This document shows, in pieces, positions 1 to 12,169 of a stretch of 64,000 bases of DNA; the first letter of the stretch is position 1, and each line of letters starts with the position of its first letter. Where the stretch lies: NCBI GenBank assembly GCA_947069175.1, contig CAMTDV010000003.1, positions 31,529,353 through 31,593,352 on the forward strand. The letters run 5' to 3'. The translations under genes and the position numbers were made by a program. This DNA is from Scalesia atractyloides. Lineage: Eukaryota; Streptophyta; Magnoliopsida; Asterales; Asteraceae. Under the pieces are notes generated by a model. That model was not told the origin of the DNA. It worked only from the letters and a program-made list of their open reading frames with translations, and ran no database searches.

Positions 1-1261
1 AAAATGTAAAACGGTAAAAAGTGGGGGTTATGAACTCACCAGGAAAATCCAGTGCAAAGCTAGCTTAATGTGATTTCCGTAGTGTTGTCTCCACAACTTG
101 ACTTGCTAGCATGCAATCTAGTGTATTCCTAAAACGGAATAACTCGTAAGTTTCTAAGGATGACGTAGCTATACTACGTGATACCAAGCTCTACTGAATC
201 GTTACTCATACGATCCTATGAAATTGTTATTGACTTAACTCGGTTAACCAACCTATGGTTTTCTTAGAATTGTCTTAGTTTTTGAACGACTTGAAATATA
301 TGTTTATATCTAAACATAACTATATTTCATGAAAATAATATTTAGTCGTTATGTACGTTGACAGATAATATTACGACTCTTCGTAGTTTTCGTATATATA
401 ATGTATATATACTCTGAAATATATTCGTATAGATAATACATTTCGTATTCGCGCAATAGTCTGGCTTATCGATTTAAAATAAATAACTGTGTCATCGTAC
501 GCTTGTTATAGTCTTGCGGAGTTGCGTCATACTTCGTTTGGCGTTTGAAACCAAATATGACCAATATATATTATTGTTATATAAATCCTTCAAAAATATT
601 CATACGTGTTCGCGTCATCGACGTTAGAAATAAATATAACTATATTTATTTATAAAAGTATTCAACGCCACGACATCGAATATATATATCTTTTTGTAAT
701 ACGATTTCCGAATTCGTTTGTTTGAACTAATCCGCACCTTGTATTCTTCTTATAAAGCGTGCGGAATATTGGCGTTTCGAAATAGATATAAACAATATAC
801 TTATTTATGACATCGTTTGAATAAATTTATCGAGGTTTGAAATCAAATTCCCGAATTCGGCTTTGAATTAAACATAGATAAATATCATTTATCTTGTAGT
901 CGTTTGCCGTACGTTTGTTATCTTGAAATCGCGTTCGTGGAAAGGTTGTCGGCTCGAGTTTTGAAGTTTAAATTAGCGTGGTCAAATAAATATATCTATA
1001 TTTATTTTTTTTTATAGTTATCGCTTGAATCAGACGCTTTGTCTTTGAAATACTACGCGTTTCGTATTACCTTTTTAACTAATAATTATCCGCAAGTAGC
1101 GTACGTCGATTAAATTGTTATTTTTAAACTTTTTGGCGATGTCGAATTGTTAGCGGGTCGGGTCGAGCTCGGTTTCGCACTAATTAAATATTAATAATAA
1201 TTATAAACTAATATAATTAAATTTTACGTCGTAATTAATTTTTACCGAGTCGTGGGTTAAC

Positions 1262-1340
1262 CTGTTGACCAGATTTGACCAAGTTTGACTCGTGTTGACT
1301 GGGTTTGACCAGTTGACGGCGTTGACTTTTGTTGACCGCA
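1262..1340 (+). promoter_or_regulatory. TTGAC (W-box-like) array in LTR E
   Basis: About eight TTGAC cores (TTGACC, TTGACT, TTGACG) lie within some 76 bases. TTGAC(C/T) is the core bound by plant WRKY factors. The density is well above chance, but binding is inference. Element D carries a comparable array, so the feature recurs in two LTR families. Confidence 0.5.
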
Positions 1341-1645
1341 CCGAACCGAACACCAAACCAAACCTGAAACATACACTTAAATATTCAAACCGAATCGCAC
1401 CAAATCCGACCAAGTTGATTTGGTCGGAGCCATCGCCATCACCGGAGAACAACGCCATCGACGCCGCTGCAAATGTCGCGGCAGCTGCCGCTGTTCGAAC
1501 CCAAAAATCGAACCGATAAAACCCGCGCCACCACTACCGCTGGCTGGCCCTAACGCCGCCGAATCACTGCGCTGTTCCGAAGCGTCGCCGGCTGTCACCG
1601 GCTTTCTCCCTCCGCTCAATCTCTCTGTCTCTGTCCGTATGTATG

Positions 1646-1647
<2 letters not shown>

Positions 1648-1718
<71 letters not shown>
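1648..1718. repeat. (TA)n microsatellite
   Basis: An uninterrupted TA dinucleotide tract of about 70 bases within LTR E. It produces a spurious Ile-Tyr repeat in one plus-strand reading frame. Confidence 0.95.
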
Positions 1719-1723
<5 letters not shown>

Positions 1724-2739
1724 TGTGTGTGTGTTTAGGGGGGGTACAAGGGATGTCGCATGTAGTGTCGCCGGAAGAACAGGGGTGTCAGTGTGTGGGG
1801 GTGACTGCCGGAAGAGACAACCGGAGTCACCGGATATCCTTGCCGGATTTCAGCGACCAGACTAGAGGAGGGAGCAGGGGTGTCTTGGTGTGCTAGAGTT
1901 TGAGTTGTGAAGATATGAGGGAATTAGGATTAGTTTTTTATATACTAGGGTTTCTTATTGGGTTGGGCCCAAGGCCCGTTATCGTGTGAAAGCCCATTGA
2001 CGTATCCAAAGTCCGTTATCGAAACCGAGCATTGTGTTATGTCGTAATATGTTTAATTAGAATCAAAAACACGTAAATGTTGTCGTTAGTCGACCGGTTG
2101 ACGCGACGGATTGTCGGTTTCGTTAAAATTTGCGTGTTTTGCTACGATCACCATTTTTCGATCCGACTGTTGTTATTTATCAAAAATTTATTTGTTTAGA
2201 CGTCGAAAATGTTTTAAATTATATCGGGGTCGGGTTTTGACGCGTAATCCATTCATTGCGATAAACATCGCGTAGTTGCATTGTTTGTCGTTTCTGCTCC
2301 GTTTTTCATTCTGGTTTCTTTCGTGGGCGTTAAAATTCGAAAACAAAGCCAAATATATCATAATATATTAATATTTAGACGTATCACTAGTCCGTGGCTT
2401 TCGTTTCGTTGTCGGCGCGTCTCGATTTTCGCTTAACCTCCGCGTTGTGCTTTGCGACTTTCAACGATCCAAATTTTTCGCATAATCATACCGTATGATA
2501 AGTACAGGTATAAAATTCATGTTTTCAGACTTGTCAGTATTTGTTTGGCATCAGTTCGCTTAACGTTTTAAATTCGCGTTAAAGTTCTCGATTGTCGCCA
2601 TATCGCGTAACGTGAAGCAAGTAGACTTTCCTTGGCTTTCCAGGCATGATCGAGTTAATTTACGTCTAATTACGCTAATTATAATGGTATTACCATTTAT
2701 CAAGCGCTTAATTACAACCGGAAATTGCCGGTTGTCACA

Positions 2740-4472
2740 GTTCCAATCTTCATCAGAAGGCTTCACCTTAGAATCCAAACTCTTAGCAAGTTTAGATTTT
2801 TCAGTCTTCCCCTGTTTAGTTTGTTTGTTGTTCCCTTTTGGATCCTTCCGATCCTCGCCTTCATTGAGATTTTTAGGACGATGCTGACAATTTCTTGCAA
2901 TATGACGAGTGATGCCACATGTGTAACATATTTGACGTTTCACATGAGGTTTAGCTGGAGATCTATTAGCCTTTTCAGAACTAGAAGACCTGTGTGAATC
3001 CTGAGGTCTTGACGAGACAGACTTACTTTGATTTCTACATTGCTTATTTACTTCTTGTGTTTTTGCAATTTTAGTATCTAGATGATCATCACACACACAT
3101 TTTTCAATCTTAAATTAGGTGGGGTATACTTTGTTTCTCCACCCTGTGTAGTTTGTTTTACCAACAGATTCTTAAATACATCAAATTTATTTGGCAAAAC
3201 AACTGAATTCAAGCAATCGTTAAAATGAATCAAAGCAAGAATTTAAACATCTGTCGCTCTTAAAAACAGAGCCACACAATTCAAAGCATCATGAGAAATT
3301 GAAATATTGTTTGATTTTTTCAGAAGCTAAACGATTGTTTTTCTGAATTTTTATTTTTAAATCATGCAATTCAACACCATTATCCTCATTATCATCTACC
3401 CAATCTTCAACAATCACTTCTTCTGCATGTGAAGTAACCAGGTTAGTAACGTTCATTCTCTCACAAACAATGTCAGTTGAATCCGGAGCAATGCTCTTAG
3501 ATTCGAGTGACATCGTTTGCTCCGCGGATTCAGAATCAATAATGTTATGTGGCTGAACAGAGGCTTCTGTTGATGATTCCTCAGTGAATTCAACGGAAGC
3601 TTTTGTTATGGATTCTGATTCTACTTTCATCTGTTTTGATTCAACCTCTTCAGATGATTTATCACTAGATTCGGCAGGTTCAACTAATTCTGAGACTCTT
3701 CCTTTTGATTTTGCAGGTCAGATGGTTTTTAAGAAAATGTTGACTAAATATTATCAGTATTATCTAATACTTGAAAATGTTTATCAACAATGGCGTTTTT
3801 CTCAAAGCTTAGAGTCTCAGTAAGTTTCGAAGCATTAGCAGGTTTTATTAATGTTTTATTGAAAGCCTGTTTTTTCTATATTAATTTCAGTTTTATCCGG
3901 CCTTGTGATTTTTACTTTTTTATGCTTGACTGGTTCAACCTTCACAACACTCGGTCGCCCATACTCCATGTCAGGCATGTTGGCTATCTCCTCCTCAGAC
4001 ATAGGAATAGAGGTGTAATTGTGATTGAATGGTGGAGGAATGCATACAAATCCCAGTCCTTTATTCGTAACTTCCCTTTTATTATATTTTAACTGCTGGT
4101 TTATCATTTTCTCAACCTTTTCACTTGACACATCAAACTTCTTAAAATTAAATTCCGTATTTTGAAAAGTTGATTTTAGATTATCAAGTTCAATGTTAAC
4201 TTTTCTGATAATTCCTTGATGTGGAGATGCCTACATTTTTCATGGCTCAGATCATTTTGCAACTGATGGATATCACGGTTTTACGCCTCCCCCATATCCT
4301 TATATCCATTAATCTTCTTTTTAGTCTGATATAAATCAGATTTTGATAATTGTAGTTGCATAATGAGTGAGTGAGCCTGCTCTTTGTAACCACTAACTTT
4401 ATCCCGACAAGCATCAGTACAACAAATATTATCTACACATACCTCACTAGCAGAAGGCGTAAATTCGTTCAT
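2740..4472 (-). pseudogene. A: C-terminal gag region of Ty1/copia element, second zinc knuckle
   Basis: This is a decayed continuation of the gag polyprotein of element A, read right to left in several frames. Near 4281-4472 it has a Cys-rich stretch (VCVDNICCTDACRDKVSGY) followed by a helical, coiled-coil-like region. Near 4000-4080 is a block with PPPFNHNYTSIPMSEEEIAN. At 2887-2928 there is an intact CX2CX4HX4C knuckle, CYTCGITRHIARNC. The order knuckle, acidic/coiled segment, second knuckle matches the copia elements G1 and G2 at the right of the window. The reading is cut at 2739/2740 by LTR E, so protease and pol would lie left of E. Many stops and frameshifts make it non-functional. Confidence 0.7.
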
Positions 4473-5067
4473 AGAGCCATGAGAGCGTGAAACACATTAT
4501 CTTCAATGATTCCGATGTCAGCCATCTGATTTGACCAACCAAATCCTCCCCTTCCTAAGCCACCAAAGCATTGCATAGGTTTGCAACCGGAGTTGATCTA
4601 GAGACAGTGTTTTGGTTTCAAGCAGATGTCTTTGAAGTAGAGTTGTTAGCTGGGCGAGTGACGGTCACATTTGAAGTAGAGACAACATTAGGTGTTGGTC
4701 TTGATGCTGAGCTGACTGTGACAGTTATATTTGAGTCTGATCTCTCTCTTCTTGGTTGTCGGCATTCACGAGCAAAATGCCCTGGCTCGTGGTAGTTGAA
4801 ACACCTGAGCCTAGATTTGTTCCATCCAAGTTCTTTATTTTCCGCTTCCTAGCTGTTTCTGCCAGTTCTCTTGGCGAAATTCTTAGCGCGAAACACGGCC
4901 ATGGCCATTTGCCATGTGATGTCCATTTCTTCAATGTCATCAGGATGGACTTCATGTAGCTCATCTGCCCCTATGTGATTGGCAGTCAGCTTACCAGCAA
5001 CAAAAGAATTATAACAATTCATAACCTCCGCCATGAATGCCATATGGTCTTCAAATTCCATGGAAAT
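4473..5067 (-). pseudogene. A: middle gag with first zinc knuckle, Cys-to-Tyr mutated
   Basis: Reading from 5061 leftwards gives MEFEDHMAFMAEV, then EEMDITWQMAMAVFRAK, the usual copia gag segment ahead of the nucleocapsid knuckle. After a frameshift near 4850 the knuckle appears at 4762-4803 as CFNYHEPGHFAREC: the second zinc-binding Cys is Tyr. The frame continues as a Ser/Thr-rich tail. The first residues continue directly from the gag piece at 28658-29603 once element B and one copy of its target duplication are discounted, so this is one gene split by 23.6 kb of insertion. Confidence 0.8.
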
Positions 5068-7942
5068 TGTAACACCCCGACCGCATAAAATAACAAACCG
5101 CAGCGGAAATGTCGAGGAGTCATATCACAAAACTATTGTTTCACAACTCATGGAATTTAAAATTTTGTTTTATTAAGTTAAATGTTTACATTGTCTTAGG
5201 ATAAAAAGAAACAACACATAAATAAATTGTCCTTCATGTTTTAAGTCACTAAGGCCCGCGTCCATTCATACGTGAAGCATGCATCATATTATCAAGCATT
5301 GACTCCTGAAACATATGTGAAAAGAGAGTCGGCATAAAAATGCCGGCGAGTACATAGGTTTTGTGAGTGTGTCAAATTCATGGCTTTGTATACATATTAC
5401 AACACCTCGTCCGACTACAAGAGTCGTTAAGTGAAAACCTCGTATCAAATGTGTTTGATATTGCAAGACAATTAACCAACTAAAACAAGTTGGTTAGAGT
5501 TGTGAAAACCTTATAGCCATGAATCTTGACCAAAACGTTTCTTTTGTAAAAACCTTGTAATAGATTAATTCAAAAGAAAACTTCGTATGGTTTATATCTG
5601 TAAGTGAAAATCATTGCCGACATTGTTCAAACCCATTTGTCCATGTTATAAACCAGTCATCCGTGTTATAAATCAATCGTCCGTGTCATAAACCAATTTT
5701 CCATGTCATAAACAAATCGTCCGTGTTTTTAATTGTGAAAACTTTTGATCGCTTTTTAATGAACACATTCAAACCTATGTTGACTATACCACCAAATGAT
5801 ATCTTTAATAGACACCAAAGGGTCTCTTTAATAGACTAACAAATCAACAAATGATACTATTGGTCGGCTCGGCCAAAGCTAATGAATTTCATGTTATGGA
5901 TAACACATCAATAAGTTGTTAACATTATTGAAATTGTATTGTTTTATATATAAACCATAGACATTGTTTTTTTTTTTGAAAACTTGAAAATAATTTAGCA
6001 CATTTGAGTCACCCCAAAACATTTGCAAAACGTAAAAGAGGGGAACTATGTACTCACTTGGGATTGCGAAAGGTTCTTGATCAACGGAATAAACAAAGCT
6101 CAAACGTGTCCTAATGTGTCAGATAAATATGTTAGCGTGTCGGGACTACAAACGGGAGATCGGTTAGAGTGAAGTCTTATAAACCAAACGAGTGTTGGAA
6201 CTCATGTGATATGGTCTAACAAACTTAACATACTGATTTGGAAAGGATCCTAAGTGCTTTTGACCCATTATGACTCATTAGGGTAGTTTATGCTACTTTA
6301 ACGGGTCATTAGTGTAAATGCGTGATTGGATGGTTAAACATGTCCTATGATAAGTCTTAAATGCCCAAACATGTTTGAAAATGTTATAACATCAGTTTAT
6401 ATGTCAAAAATTGGTAACATGTGTTTAAAATGGATTTATGCGCAAAAGGGCATTTTGGTCATTTTTTTAAGAACATAGAAGTAACTTATCATAAACTAAC
6501 CAAATAACGTGACCATAAGGTATAACCTCAGTAGGTTATTCCCTATACAACTATGGTCACAAATATGTGTTTGGTCGGATCCTAAGATCGACCAAACGGG
6601 TCGCATTCGAAAGTCAAAGCGGTGGTCAAGAGCGCTCGACTTACGACCCTAAATAACTAACTAAGTTTATAAAACTGATTTGGCATCAAAACTTGGTGTT
6701 TTGGTACCCGGAAATAGTTTTGTCATAAAATGCACATCATGCGCATTTTTGAAAGAAACTTTGACTCGTCACTTCGACTAGTAAACATGGTAATCAGAAG
6801 GTGAAATCGCTAGGAATTATAACGTTCGTGATGATGATCATGTTGCAAAGTTCAATTGAACTTTGACTTGACCAAATATGGTCACAACCAAAAGTCAATC
6901 AGGAAGCCAAACTGTTCGACTTTGAGCTCAAAATAACTAAAATAATGAAAGAACTAGGAAGAGTACTTACTCTTGTTGAATAACACTTTAGAACCTCAAG
7001 ATAGGAGGCTTCCAAAGGCTTGAAACAATCTCCAAGAAGGATAGAAAGAAGAACTTCACACTTTGCTTTGAAGTGTTTTGAAGTAGTGTGAAAAAATCGA
7101 AGAATCATGGGGTATTTATAGTATTTTAGGATCAAGGGGGTGATGACAAGTGTCCTCAAGTGTGGATTACTGTCCTAACATGTCTCAACACCAAATTAAG
7201 TGTGGCAAAATGAGTGCTAGGTATCAAAAATTGGAGATAGGTGGCAAACTTGGTAAAGAAGCAAAAATCTTTATTATTATTATTTTGAAATTTTGGGCCG
7301 TGGACTTGTATTTTCACTTGTTTGCCATTTTTAACCCCTTTAACCTAACATTTCAGTTATATAAAGGTGTTAAGACATGTGTAACTTGGATTATGCACAA
7401 AAATGGCGTGGATGTCAGTTCGTTCGGTTGTACAGTTACGCGTTTGGCAAAAATGCGTAAAACGCTTTAACAAACACGAAAATGATCGAATTTGCTCAAC
7501 GATTGACATTTTTGCATTCTCATCAATAAGATACAAGATTTTATTGGATAAAAAATATTTGGATTGATACACATGGTTCGTATCTTGAATTTGGACCAAC
7601 AGAATTTCGCAGTTTGACAAAAATAGTCCCTGGACTTGTATAAGCGTGTTTTTGTCATATCTAACCCTTCAAAACTTATATCTAAGTTATGTAAAGGGTA
7701 TTTAGGGTATGTGTAGCTTATGTCCTTGTTTCGGAGTGTACATCGTGTTAAACTGATTGCGTTTGAGTGTCAATTAACGATATACTTCCACAAAAAAATT
7801 TTGAGGGTTCGAAATCGTGCAAGAAATTGAAATTGTACAAATGTCTTAGATAATTACACAAATTTTGGAATAAAACACAGGGTTTCATTGAATACGAAAT
7901 TGTTTGTATTTGTACAATGATTGAAAAGGCACAAATGTCATA
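5068..7942 (-). repeat. B 3' LTR (about 2.9 kb)
   Basis: The complete LTR runs from TGTAACACCCCGACC at 5068 to AAATGTCATA at 7942 (plus-strand reading). A minus-strand TATA box (CTATAAATACC) lies at about 7111-7121. The conserved sense module AGTGAGTACATAGTTCCCC lies at the complement of about 6038-6057, some 970 bases from the sense 3' end. A polypurine tract (AGGGGAGAC in sense) abuts at 7943-7951. Copies of this LTR family recur at 24050-24472, 24473-27492 and 27637-28657. Confidence 0.8.
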
Positions 7943-7952
7943 GTCTCCCCTG

Positions 7953-9240
7953 AAATTTAATTAGAGGAAACTTTGTGAAAACAGATGTGAATATTTTGCT
8001 TTCATCTGATCCTCTCATTCCCAAGTAAATTTTGGGCCATGTTTGGATTCCCAGCGAACTTTAACTATCGGTATACGTCTACGCTTGAGTTTCTAGACTT
8101 CACGGTCCAATATCTCCACAGGTTTCTCGACAAAGTGCATAATGTCATCAACGTGAATTTCGTCGAGGGGAATGTGGAGGTTTGTATCGGCTAAAAACTT
8201 TTTCAAATTGGACACGTGGAATGTTGGGTGAATATTCCTAAGTTCAGGAAGTAGCTCCAGTCGGTAGGCCACCTTTCTAATTCTTTCAATGACCTTGAAT
8301 GGTCCAATTTATCGTGGTGCAATTTTTGCTTTCTTTCCAAATCTAATCACACTTTTCCAAGGGGATACCTTTACAAGGACGTGATCACCAACTTGGAATT
8401 TCAAGTTGCATTGTTTGTCCGCATAACTCTTTTGATGGCTTCTAGCTTTCAGAAGGTTATCACGAATTTTCTTGACTTTGTCTGTTATGTCGTGAATGAG
8501 TTCAGGTCCAGTGAGCTGAGCTTCACTGACCTCATTCCAGCAGACAGGTGAACGACATTTTCAACCGTATAGAGCTTCGAAAGGCGCCATATTGATGCTG
8601 GCGTGATAACTATTGTCGTAGGAGAATTCGACCAATGGTAGATGCGAATCCCAACTACCACCAATGTTGATCACACATGCTCTAAGCATATCCTCCAGTA
8701 TTTGAATTGTCCTATCAGATTGTCCATCTGTTTGAGGATGATAAGTAGTGCTCAGATTGAATTTGGTTCCCATGGCAAATTGCATGGTCTTCCAAAAGTG
8801 AGATGAGAATCGAGCATCTCGATTGGATATGATGTTCAAAGGAACACCATGAAGAGATACAATCTCATCAACGTAGATCTTGGCTAGTTGTCAGCAAATA
8901 GATCCTCATGAATTGCCAAAAAGTGTGTTGACTTTGTTAGACGATCGATGATTACCCAAATGGCATCATGACCTCTAGGTGTGCATAGTAGTTTAGTGAT
9001 GAGATCCATCGCAATGTTATCCCACTTCCATACCGGTATTTCTGGTTGCTCTAGTAAACCAGATGAGTGTTGATGTTCTGCCTTAACTTTAAGACGAGTT
9101 AGGCATTTAAATCCATACAAGGCAATGTCCTTCTTTATACTCGGCCACCAATACTGGGTATGGATATCCTTATACATTTGTCTGCACTAGGATGGATTGA
9201 ATAACGAGACTTATGAGCTTCATTCATCAATGAGGTGCGG
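7953..9240 (-). pseudogene. B integrase, catalytic Asp and zinc-finger Cys mutated
   Basis: Integrase of a Ty3/gypsy polyprotein, which would insert element cDNA into chromatin. Read leftwards: the end of the HHCC finger (YWWPSIKKDIALYGFKCLTR, where the last Cys of CLTC is Arg), then the core with MDLITKLL and IDRLTKSTHFLAI. After a frameshift near 8880 come IISNRDARFSS and YHPQTDGQSDRTIQILEDM. The second catalytic Asp (normally SDRD) reads Asn. A stop replaces the Arg after LYG near 8560. The C-terminal HPTFHVSNLKKFL block remains readable near 8170-8230. Inactive. Confidence 0.85.
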
Positions 9241-9323
9241 AGATTGCCTTGACTAGGAATCCGCAAATGGTTCTTGTAGTAGAGTAATCCGTTGTCTTTT
9301 CTTTCGAGTTGAAGTTCGAGATT

Positions 9324-9734
9324 TTATGGCAGCTCATTTTTCAACAAGCTTTGGGTCACACATGTACGTTGTGCTTGAAAGATACGTGTCTGGATATCAG
9401 ATTGAACTCGAACACAATGAAGTTTCACACGTTCCTTACGACTAAGCGCATCAGACACAACATTCGCCTTACCAGGATGGTAGCGAATCTCGTAGTCGTA
9501 GTCGTTCAGAAGTTCGACCCAGCGTCGTTGTCTCATGTTTAGCTCCTTTTGATTGAATATGTGTTGGCGACTTTTGTGGTCAGTGAAAACCACATATTTC
9601 GTACCGTAAAGGTAGTGCCTCCAAATTTTGAGAGCAAAAACTACGGCTCCTAACTCAAGATCATGAGTTGTGTAGTTCTTCTCGTGGATTTTGAATTGTC
9701 TTAACGCATAGGCTATGACTTTATCTCTTTGCAT
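9324..9734 (-). pseudogene. B RNase H domain
   Basis: Encodes the RNase H part of the gypsy pol, which degrades the RNA strand during reverse transcription. Visible blocks are KVIAYALRQFKIHEKNY, LELGAVVFALKIWRHYLYG, a DHKSRQHIF motif (usually DHKSLQHIF) and RYHPGKANVVSDALSRKE at the domain end. The first catalytic block, VVYCDASN, lies just upstream in another frame near 9750-9770, followed by a short deletion of the usual GxGCVLMQ segment. The linker to integrase ends at a stop at 9324. Confidence 0.85.
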
Positions 9735-9742
9735 GATGAAGC

Positions 9743-10805
9743 CTAGGTTTGATGCGTCACAATAGACAACGAAATTATCGTGCCCTCTGGTAAAAACAAA
9801 ATAGGAGCATCATAGAGTTTTTGTTTCAGTGTTTGAATGGCTTCCTCTTGTTTGGGTCCCCACTTGAAAGGTTTATTCTTCTGAGTCAAAGTGGTGAGGG
9901 GAACCGTGATCTTTGAAAAGTTCGTGATGAATCGTCGATAGTATCCAGCAAGACCAAGAAATGAACAAAGGAGTAGTAGGTGTACTCCAATCCCTAATCG
10001 CACTGATTTTGGCGGGATCTACATGTATACCTTGTTCGTTAACAATGTGTCCCAAAAAATGAACTTCTTTTAGCCCAAATTCATACTTAGAGAATTTAGC
10101 GCAAAGTTGTTCTTTCTTCAGGAGTTCCATCGATAGGCGGAGATGTTGTTCATGATCGGCTCGAGACTTATAATAAATGAGGATGTCATCGATGAAAACA
10201 ATGATGAAGTTGTCTAAATAAGGTTTACAAACCCTATTCATTAAGTCTATGAAGACGGCAGGAGGATTCGTCAAACCAAAAGGCATGACAGTGAACTCGA
10301 AATGGTTGTATCGAGTGCGAAAGTTAGTCTTGGGAATATCTTCTTCGAGTACACGAAGTTAATGATACCCAGAACGCAGATCAATCTTTGAAAAGCATGT
10401 TGCACCTTGTAGCTGATCAAAGAGATCATCAATGCGAGGTAGGGGATATCGATTTTTGATTGTGAGTTTGTTGAGCTCACGATAATTGATACATATACGG
10501 AAGGATCCATCCTTCTTATTCACCAATAGGACAGGAGATCCCCAAAGTGAAAAGCTCGAACGAATGAATCCCTTGTCTGAAAGTTCTTGGAGTTGCTTTG
10601 ACAACTCTTGCATTTCAGATGGTGCAAGAATGTAAAGAGATTTGGCAATTGGGTTGGCACCAGGTACAAGGTCAATACGAAACTCAACTTGACGGATTGG
10701 GGGTAAACTAGGTAGCTCTTCAGTAAACACCTCAGGATATCCCTGAACAACGGGGATGTCCTGAACAGTTTTGCCCTTGCCTTCTTCCTCTACGATATGT
10801 GCCAA
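9743..10805 (-). pseudogene. B reverse transcriptase domain
   Basis: Ty3/gypsy reverse transcriptase. In order from 10805: the PEVFTEELPSLPP linker, VEFRIDLVPGANPI, the finger block KKDGSFRICINYRELNKLT and FSKIDLRSGYH. A stop at about 10359 and a frame change follow. Then MPFGLTNPPAVFIDLMNRV, the catalytic FIDD box (VFIDDILIYY, near 10185-10200) and FLGHIVNEQGIHVDP. A further frameshift near 9970 precedes FLGLAGYYRRFITNFSKI. Compared with D, the catalytic box is kept but the frame breaks at least twice. Confidence 0.9.
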
Positions 10806-10823
10806 GAAGGCTACATAATTCTT

Positions 10824-11739
10824 TCATAGGTATTTTTGGGCCTGGGTACAGGTCATGATTTTTAGGCTACTAGAGGGTTTCTCTCCATGAACTTCTAAGG
10901 TTTCGCTAGACGAAAGAGGTATACGAACAACCTTGTCGAAATAGATCACCTCAGCATGGTGTGTGGTTAACCAATCCGTTCCTATGATGATGTTAAAACC
11001 CCCGAGTTGCATTAGTGTGAGGTCAATGGGAAAAAGGTGGTTATCCAGGTTCAATTGGCAACTACGAATGACATAGTCGAGTACAAGGGGTTCAGCACTA
11101 GGTATTTCCATCATTAATGGTTTTCCTATTTTAGTTCTATGCATCGAAAGTAAAGGTTCAAAGGCTAGTGATACAAAGCTTCTATTGGTACCCGAATCAA
11201 AAATAATAGAAGCAGGATGATTGTTAACAAGGAAGGTACCGTTAATGACTTCGTTATTAGCATGAGCCTCGTTGGCATTGATGTTGAATGCGCGTCTACG
11301 GGCTGGATTTGCATTCACGTTCACCACTTTTGGGCAGTTGTTTCTAAAGTGACCCATCTCGCCACAGTTATAGCAAGAACCAGGTGGGAACGGGGGTCTA
11401 GCAGGGTTGGCTTGGGGTTGAACAGGGTTCTCAACGGCTTGTTTTGGGGCCAAATGACAAACATTGGCTATGTGACCGAATCTTCCACACGAGGTGCATT
11501 GCACCGGTTGCACAATGGTGCAGTACCAGCATAGGGTTTCCTTGCAGGAAGTTGTGCTGGATTGTTTTGAGTATTCTTGTTGGGTTGTGCAACAACTGCA
11601 AAGTTCTGTGAAGCCTTACGCTTCCTCGACTTCTTAGAAGACTCAGCTTTGTTCTCCTTTGTTTTCTCTTGAGTGGTATTAGCTTCGTGTTTCTTGTTGC
11701 CCTTGCGAAACAGTTTCCCCTTCTTGACCTAAGACTCAA
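10824..11739 (-). pseudogene. B nucleocapsid and protease region
   Basis: A 229-residue open frame (10824-11513) carries two CX2CX4HX4C zinc knuckles, CTSCGRFGHIANVC (residues 6-19) and CYNCGEMGHFRNNC (47-60). A retropepsin domain follows, with active-site IIFDSGTNRSFVS (Asp106-Ser-Gly) and the conserved GGFNIIIGTDWL. The stretch 11514-11739 is the basic Lys/Arg-rich linker between capsid and nucleocapsid, in a neighbouring frame. A stop at 10824 separates the protease from reverse transcriptase. Confidence 0.85.
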
Positions 11740-12169
11740 TCAGGGTAGCAGCTAATTTGAAAGCCTGTCGAACAGCGGAAGGGTTGCTAGCAGTAACAAT
11801 GTCCTGAACGGGGTCAGTCAGGCCATCGATGTACCTCTCGATTGCTTTATTCAACAGGGTGATCATGGCGGGACATAACAAGCTGAATTCTTCATAACGG
11901 TCAGTGTAGGCACGATGCTCTCCACTATCTTGTTTAAGATTGTGTATTTCATCTTCCAGTGCCCGTTGTTCATGACGTGAGTAGAATTACCTCATCATTA
12001 GAGCTCGAAGCTCTTCCCATGTTTGTGTCATTACCGCATCAGCACCCCTATCTCTCGTCACACCATTCTACCATGTAAGTGCTCTTTTCTGGAATACACT
12101 CTATGCAAACTCGACTTTTCGTCATTCAGGCATTGAACATGATGAAATGTGCTTTCGAGACTCTCAGAT
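11740..12169 (-). pseudogene. B gag capsid domain, truncated by C
   Basis: Part of the Retrotrans_gag capsid domain. Readable blocks are GADAVMTQTWEELRALMMR and YTDRYEEFSLLCP, then a helix containing LLNKAIERYIDGL. It is in register with the homologous D gag (WEELREMM, RFLELDQMVPN, YIRGLP). A stop follows MMR at about 11990, and the reading ends with a stop near 11730. The N-terminus is lost at 12169, where element C's LTR begins, and does not reappear on the far side of C', so it was deleted rather than just displaced. Confidence 0.75.

Larger units (their letters stand above)
1..2739 (-). mobile_element. E: 3'-ward part of a long LTR (Ty3/gypsy type), cut by the window edge
   Basis: No convincing coding sequence is present. 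The segment ends in TTGTCACA at 2739, the typical end of the LTRs in this window, and the next base enters the gag of element A. The start lies outside the window, so the target duplication cannot be checked. Minus orientation is inferred from two things: a sense-strand module (GGTGAGTTCATAACCCC, complement of about 24-43) that the other LTRs here also carry in sense orientation, and a minus-strand TATATAAAA-like box near 1936-1946. The LTR also holds a TTGAC array and a (TA)n run. Lineage is not determinable without its pol. Confidence 0.6.

Noticed and set aside
1420..1896. 158-residue open frame with a long Ile-Tyr run
   Set aside because: The run is the translation of the (TA)n microsatellite; the rest has no domain and lies inside an LTR.
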